Source: Candidatus Moraniibacteriota bacterium (GTDB taxonomy: Bacteria; Patescibacteriota; Minisyncoccia; Moranbacterales; GCA-2747515). From it: a DNA stretch of 7,234 bases. Positions 4,657 to 7,234 of this stretch are shown here, piece after piece. The notes under the pieces are model-generated. The model was given only the letters and a program-made list of their open reading frames with translations. It ran no database searches and was not told where the DNA came from. The position numbers were made by a program, and so were the translations under genes. Position 1 is the stretch's first letter; every line of letters begins with the position of its first letter. Location of the stretch: NCBI GenBank assembly GCA_027016355.1, contig JALWAF010000139.1, positions 1 through 7,234 of the forward strand, in the 5' to 3' direction.

Positions 4657-7234
4657 TTATAAAAATTTTGCTGTTGGACTTTTTTTGTCTTTTTTTAATT
4701 TTTTTGGATCTCCTTCAAAGATGACATTTCCACCAAGTGCTCCGCCATCTGGACCTAATTCAATAACCCAATCAGCATGATTGATCACATCAGAATTGTG
4801 TTCTACAACCAAAACCGTATTGCCCTTATCAACAAGTGCATCAAGCATTATTAATAATTTTTTTACATCATCAAAATGTAATCCTGTTGTAGGCTCATCT
4901 AAAATATACAACGTCTTACCAGTTGACCTACGTGCAAGTTCTGTCGCTAATTTAATACGCTGTGCTTCACCTCCAGAAAGATTTGTAGCGCTCTGACCAA
5001 GTTGAATATATCCAAGTCCCACATCCTGCATTGCTCGCAATTTAGCAGCAATCAAATCTTTGTTTTTAAAAAACTCATATGCATAATCAACACTCATATC
5101 TAAAACATCTGCAATAGTGACACCATTGTATTCAACATCCAATATTTTACTACTATATCTACTACCACCGCATGCTTCACACGGCACATACACATCTGGC
5201 AATAAATGCATTTCAACCTTCACAGAACCCTCCCCACGACAACTTTCACATCTACCACCGCGCATATTAAAACTAAAATGACTCGCGTCAAAACCACGCT
5301 CTTGTGCTATTTCTGTTGCAGCAAACAAGTCCCTCACGTGTGAGAATACTCCTGTATATGTTGCTGTATTTGACCTCGGTGTACGTCCAATAGGGTTTTG
5401 ATCTATCATTATGACTTTATTGATATTTTGCAACCCTGTGACACGTTTATGTACTCCTGGCTCTACGTTAGAGCGATGAAATTTCTTCGCAAGAGCACGT
5501 GACAAAATATTGTGTACAAGCGTAGATTTACCACTACCTGAAACACCACATACCGTCATAAATGTTCCAAGCGGAAAATCAACAGATATATTTTTAAGAT
5601 TATTTTCTTTGGCACCTTTAACAGATATTTTTTTACCATTTCCCACTCTCTTCTTTTTCTTGTCAGTTACGGATAATTTACCTGATATATATTGAGCAGT
5701 TTTAGTATTTGATTTCATCATTTGAGGCAATGTTCCAGAAAATATCAATTTTCCACCTTCTTCACCTGCACCAGGTCCCATATCCACAATCCAATCAGCT
5801 TCCTTCATAATATCTGCATCATGCTCCACGACAATAAGTGTATTTTTCGCTTTTTGTAATTTTTTCATTGCTTTCAAAAGACGAATTGTATCTCGACTAT
5901 GTAGTCCTGTCGTTGGTTCATCCAAAACATAAATTACACCCGTCAAATCTGATTTTATTTGCACTGCCAAACGAATTCTTTGAGCCTCTCCACCTGAAAG
6001 TGTGTTGCTAGAGCGTGATAGTGTCAAATACTCTACACCAACATCACACAGAGCTTCCGCTCGTGATACCATTTCATCGATAAGTGCATTTACTGCCATT
6101 TTTTCTTTACCTCTGAGACCACTCATTTTTTGCACATCTGTAATAAGTTTTATAAAGTCTCCTAATGGCACATCTGTATATTTATCAATTGACAAATCAT
6201 TAACTGTAACTGAGAGGTATTCTTTTTTTAATCGTCTTCCACCACACAATGAACATTTTTTTTCAACCATGTATTTTTCTAATTCTTTGCGCATGTACTC
6301 AGATTTTGTGCTTTTATAACGTTCTTCTAAGTCGTGAACAATACCTTTAAAATCATCACGACCATCCTTATCAACTCCATAAAAAATAATTGCAAGATTT
6401 GATTTTGAAATATTTTTAACAGGTTGTGAAAGTGAAAACTTATATTTTTTAGCTATTTTTTCTAAACTTGTTCTGTGTTTACTAAGAGCTGTATTTTTAC
6501 CACCTGATTTACTCCAAATATGAATTGCCCCTTCTTCTATAGAAAGCTCATCATTTGGAATAAGTAATGCTGGATTTATTTCATTTTTAATACCAATACC
6601 ATCACAATCAGGACAAGCTCCGTCTGGATTATTAAAAGAAAAACATCGTGGTGTAATCTCTGGCAAAACAAAACCAGATTCTTTGCAATAAAAATCTTGT
6701 GAAAATTCTTCTTCTTTATCATCATAAAGGATTACACACAAACCACCTGATAACTTCATAGCAGTCTCCACAGAGTCCATCAGACACTCTCTATCAAGAT
6801 TATCTGCCTTATGTACAAATCTATCAATCACTACATCAATACGCACAGAAACATCATCACTTACCACAAGTAGCGCATCTGCAACTGGCATGATTTTCCC
6901 ATTAAAGCGAACGCGTGCATAACCACTTTGACTAATATATTTCAATATTCTACTATTTGTTTTTTTCTTATCTGTAAGCGGTGCCAATACGGTAATTTTT
7001 GTTCCTTCTGGAAATCCGATTATTTTTGTCACAATATCACGTGTGCTTTTTTGTTTAAGAGGTTTTTTGGTATACGGACAATGAGGTACTCCAACCGTTG
7101 CAAATAATATACGCAAATAGTCATAAATTTCCGTCATAGTGCCAACCGTTGAACGAACTGATCTACCCACACTCTTTTGATCAATGGCAATTGCTGGAGA
7201 AATATTTTCGATACGATCAACATCTGGCTTATTC
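4657..7234 (-). CDS. uvrA: Excinuclease ABC subunit A (UvrA), partial: N-terminus outside window
   Basis: UvrA is the ATPase dimer that finds bulky DNA lesions and loads UvrB in nucleotide excision repair. The frame is open to the right edge. The 21 codons before the internal GTG at 7170 encode conserved UvrA sequence (ISPAIAIDQKS), so the true start lies outside, probably some 80-90 residues upstream, and the first Walker A is not seen. In the 858 visible residues: ABC signature 1 LSGGEAQRIRLA (412-423) with Walker B DE at 438-439; Walker A 2 GVSGSGKST (563-571); signature 2 LSGGEAQRIKLA (752-763) with DE at 779-780. The C-terminal zinc module is intact (C662, C665, C685, C688), as is a CxxC at 327/330. 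The first zinc module has C183, C207 and C210, but S186 replaces the expected fourth Cys. The C-terminus SPTAKFL is normal. The stop is TAA. Confidence 0.97.
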   Translation of the reverse strand, partial: NKPDVDRIENISPAIAIDQKSVGRSVRSTVGTMTEIYDYLRILFATVGVPHCPYTKKPLKQKSTRDIVTKIIGFPEGTKITVLAPLTDKKKTNSRILKYISQSGYARVRFNGKIMPVADALLVVSDDVSVRIDVVIDRFVHKADNLDRECLMDSVETAMKLSGGLCVILYDDKEEEFSQDFYCKESGFVLPEITPRCFSFNNPDGACPDCDGIGIKNEINPALLIPNDELSIEEGAIHIWSKSGGKNTALSKHRTSLEKIAKKYKFSLSQPVKNISKSNLAIIFYGVDKDGRDDFKGIVHDLEERYKSTKSEYMRKELEKYMVEKKCSLCGGRRLKKEYLSVTVNDLSIDKYTDVPLGDFIKLITDVQKMSGLRGKEKMAVNALIDEMVSRAEALCDVGVEYLTLSRSSNTLSGGEAQRIRLAVQIKSDLTGVIYVLDEPTTGLHSRDTIRLLKAMKKLQKAKNTLIVVEHDADIMKEADWIVDMGPGAGEEGGKLIFSGTLPQMMKSNTKTAQYISGKLSVTDKKKKRVGNGKKISVKGAKENNLKNISVDFPLGTFMTVCGVSGSGKSTLVHNILSRALAKKFHRSNVEPGVHKRVTGLQNINKVIMIDQNPIGRTPRSNTATYTGVFSHVRDLFAATEIAQERGFDASHFSFNMRGGRCESCRGEGSVKVEMHLLPDVYVPCEACGGSRYSSKILDVEYNGVTIADVLDMSVDYAYEFFKNKDLIAAKLRAMQDVGLGYIQLGQSATNLSGGEAQRIKLATELARRSTGKTLYILDEPTTGLHFDDVKKLLIMLDALVDKGNTVLVVEHNSDVINHADWVIELGPDGGALGGNVIFEGDPKKLKKDKKSPTAKFL

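Noticed and set aside
4781..6319. Plus-strand open frames of 61-105 codons opposite uvrA
   Set aside because: They are mirror readings of conserved UvrA coding sequence with no promoter or ribosome binding site.
4657..7170. uvrA starting at the GTG at 7170
   Set aside because: The frame stays open to the window edge and the upstream codons encode conserved UvrA residues (SPAIAIDQKS), so the GTG is an internal valine.
1..7234. Alternative genetic code (UGA as Gly or Trp)
   Set aside because: All recognised genes read through without in-frame UGA, use TGG for Trp, and end in TAA or TAG at the expected lengths.

Overview
This is an AT-rich bacterial window that uses the standard bacterial code. 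It holds six protein-coding genes; the two at the window edges are cut. All genes except manC lie on the minus strand. The likely source, by inference, is a Patescibacteria/CPR-type genome. The reasons are the low GC, the near absence of Shine-Dalgarno sequences, a winged-helix plus pol-beta-nucleotidyltransferase protein of a kind I associate with that group, and short intergenic repeats. No rRNA, tRNA, CRISPR array or insertion sequence is visible.

Layout. 1-398 (minus): the N-terminal part of a DUF262/GmrS-like protein, running off the left edge. 445-486: a degenerate 7-bp tandem repeat abutting the end of ispG. 486-1679 (minus): ispG, a complete gene of the MEP isoprenoid pathway. 1680-1945: a divergent intergenic region with a good minus-strand promoter for ispG, a 135-bp element with terminal inverted repeats (possibly MITE-like), and a weaker plus-strand promoter for manC. 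1946-3022 (plus): a GDP-mannose pyrophosphorylase. 3026-3060: a strong bidirectional intrinsic terminator. 3070-3528 (minus): a small exported signal-peptidase-I-like (S26) protein with its own near-consensus promoter at 3593-3621. 3649-4599 (minus): a winged-helix/nucleotidyltransferase-like protein. 4657-7234 (minus): uvrA, lacking its N-terminus because it continues past the right edge.

The genes are mostly independent housekeeping or accessory functions (isoprenoid precursors, sugar nucleotides for surface glycans, protein processing outside the cytoplasm, nucleotide excision repair), not one pathway. Only the nucleotidyltransferase-like gene and uvrA are spaced to be co-transcribed. I see no convincing new multi-gene system. 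The best leads are the inverted-repeat element in the ispG/manC region, the divergent S26 and nucleotidyltransferase-like proteins, a Cys-to-Ser change in a UvrA zinc module, and the truncated DUF262 gene, which may belong to a defence locus outside the window.
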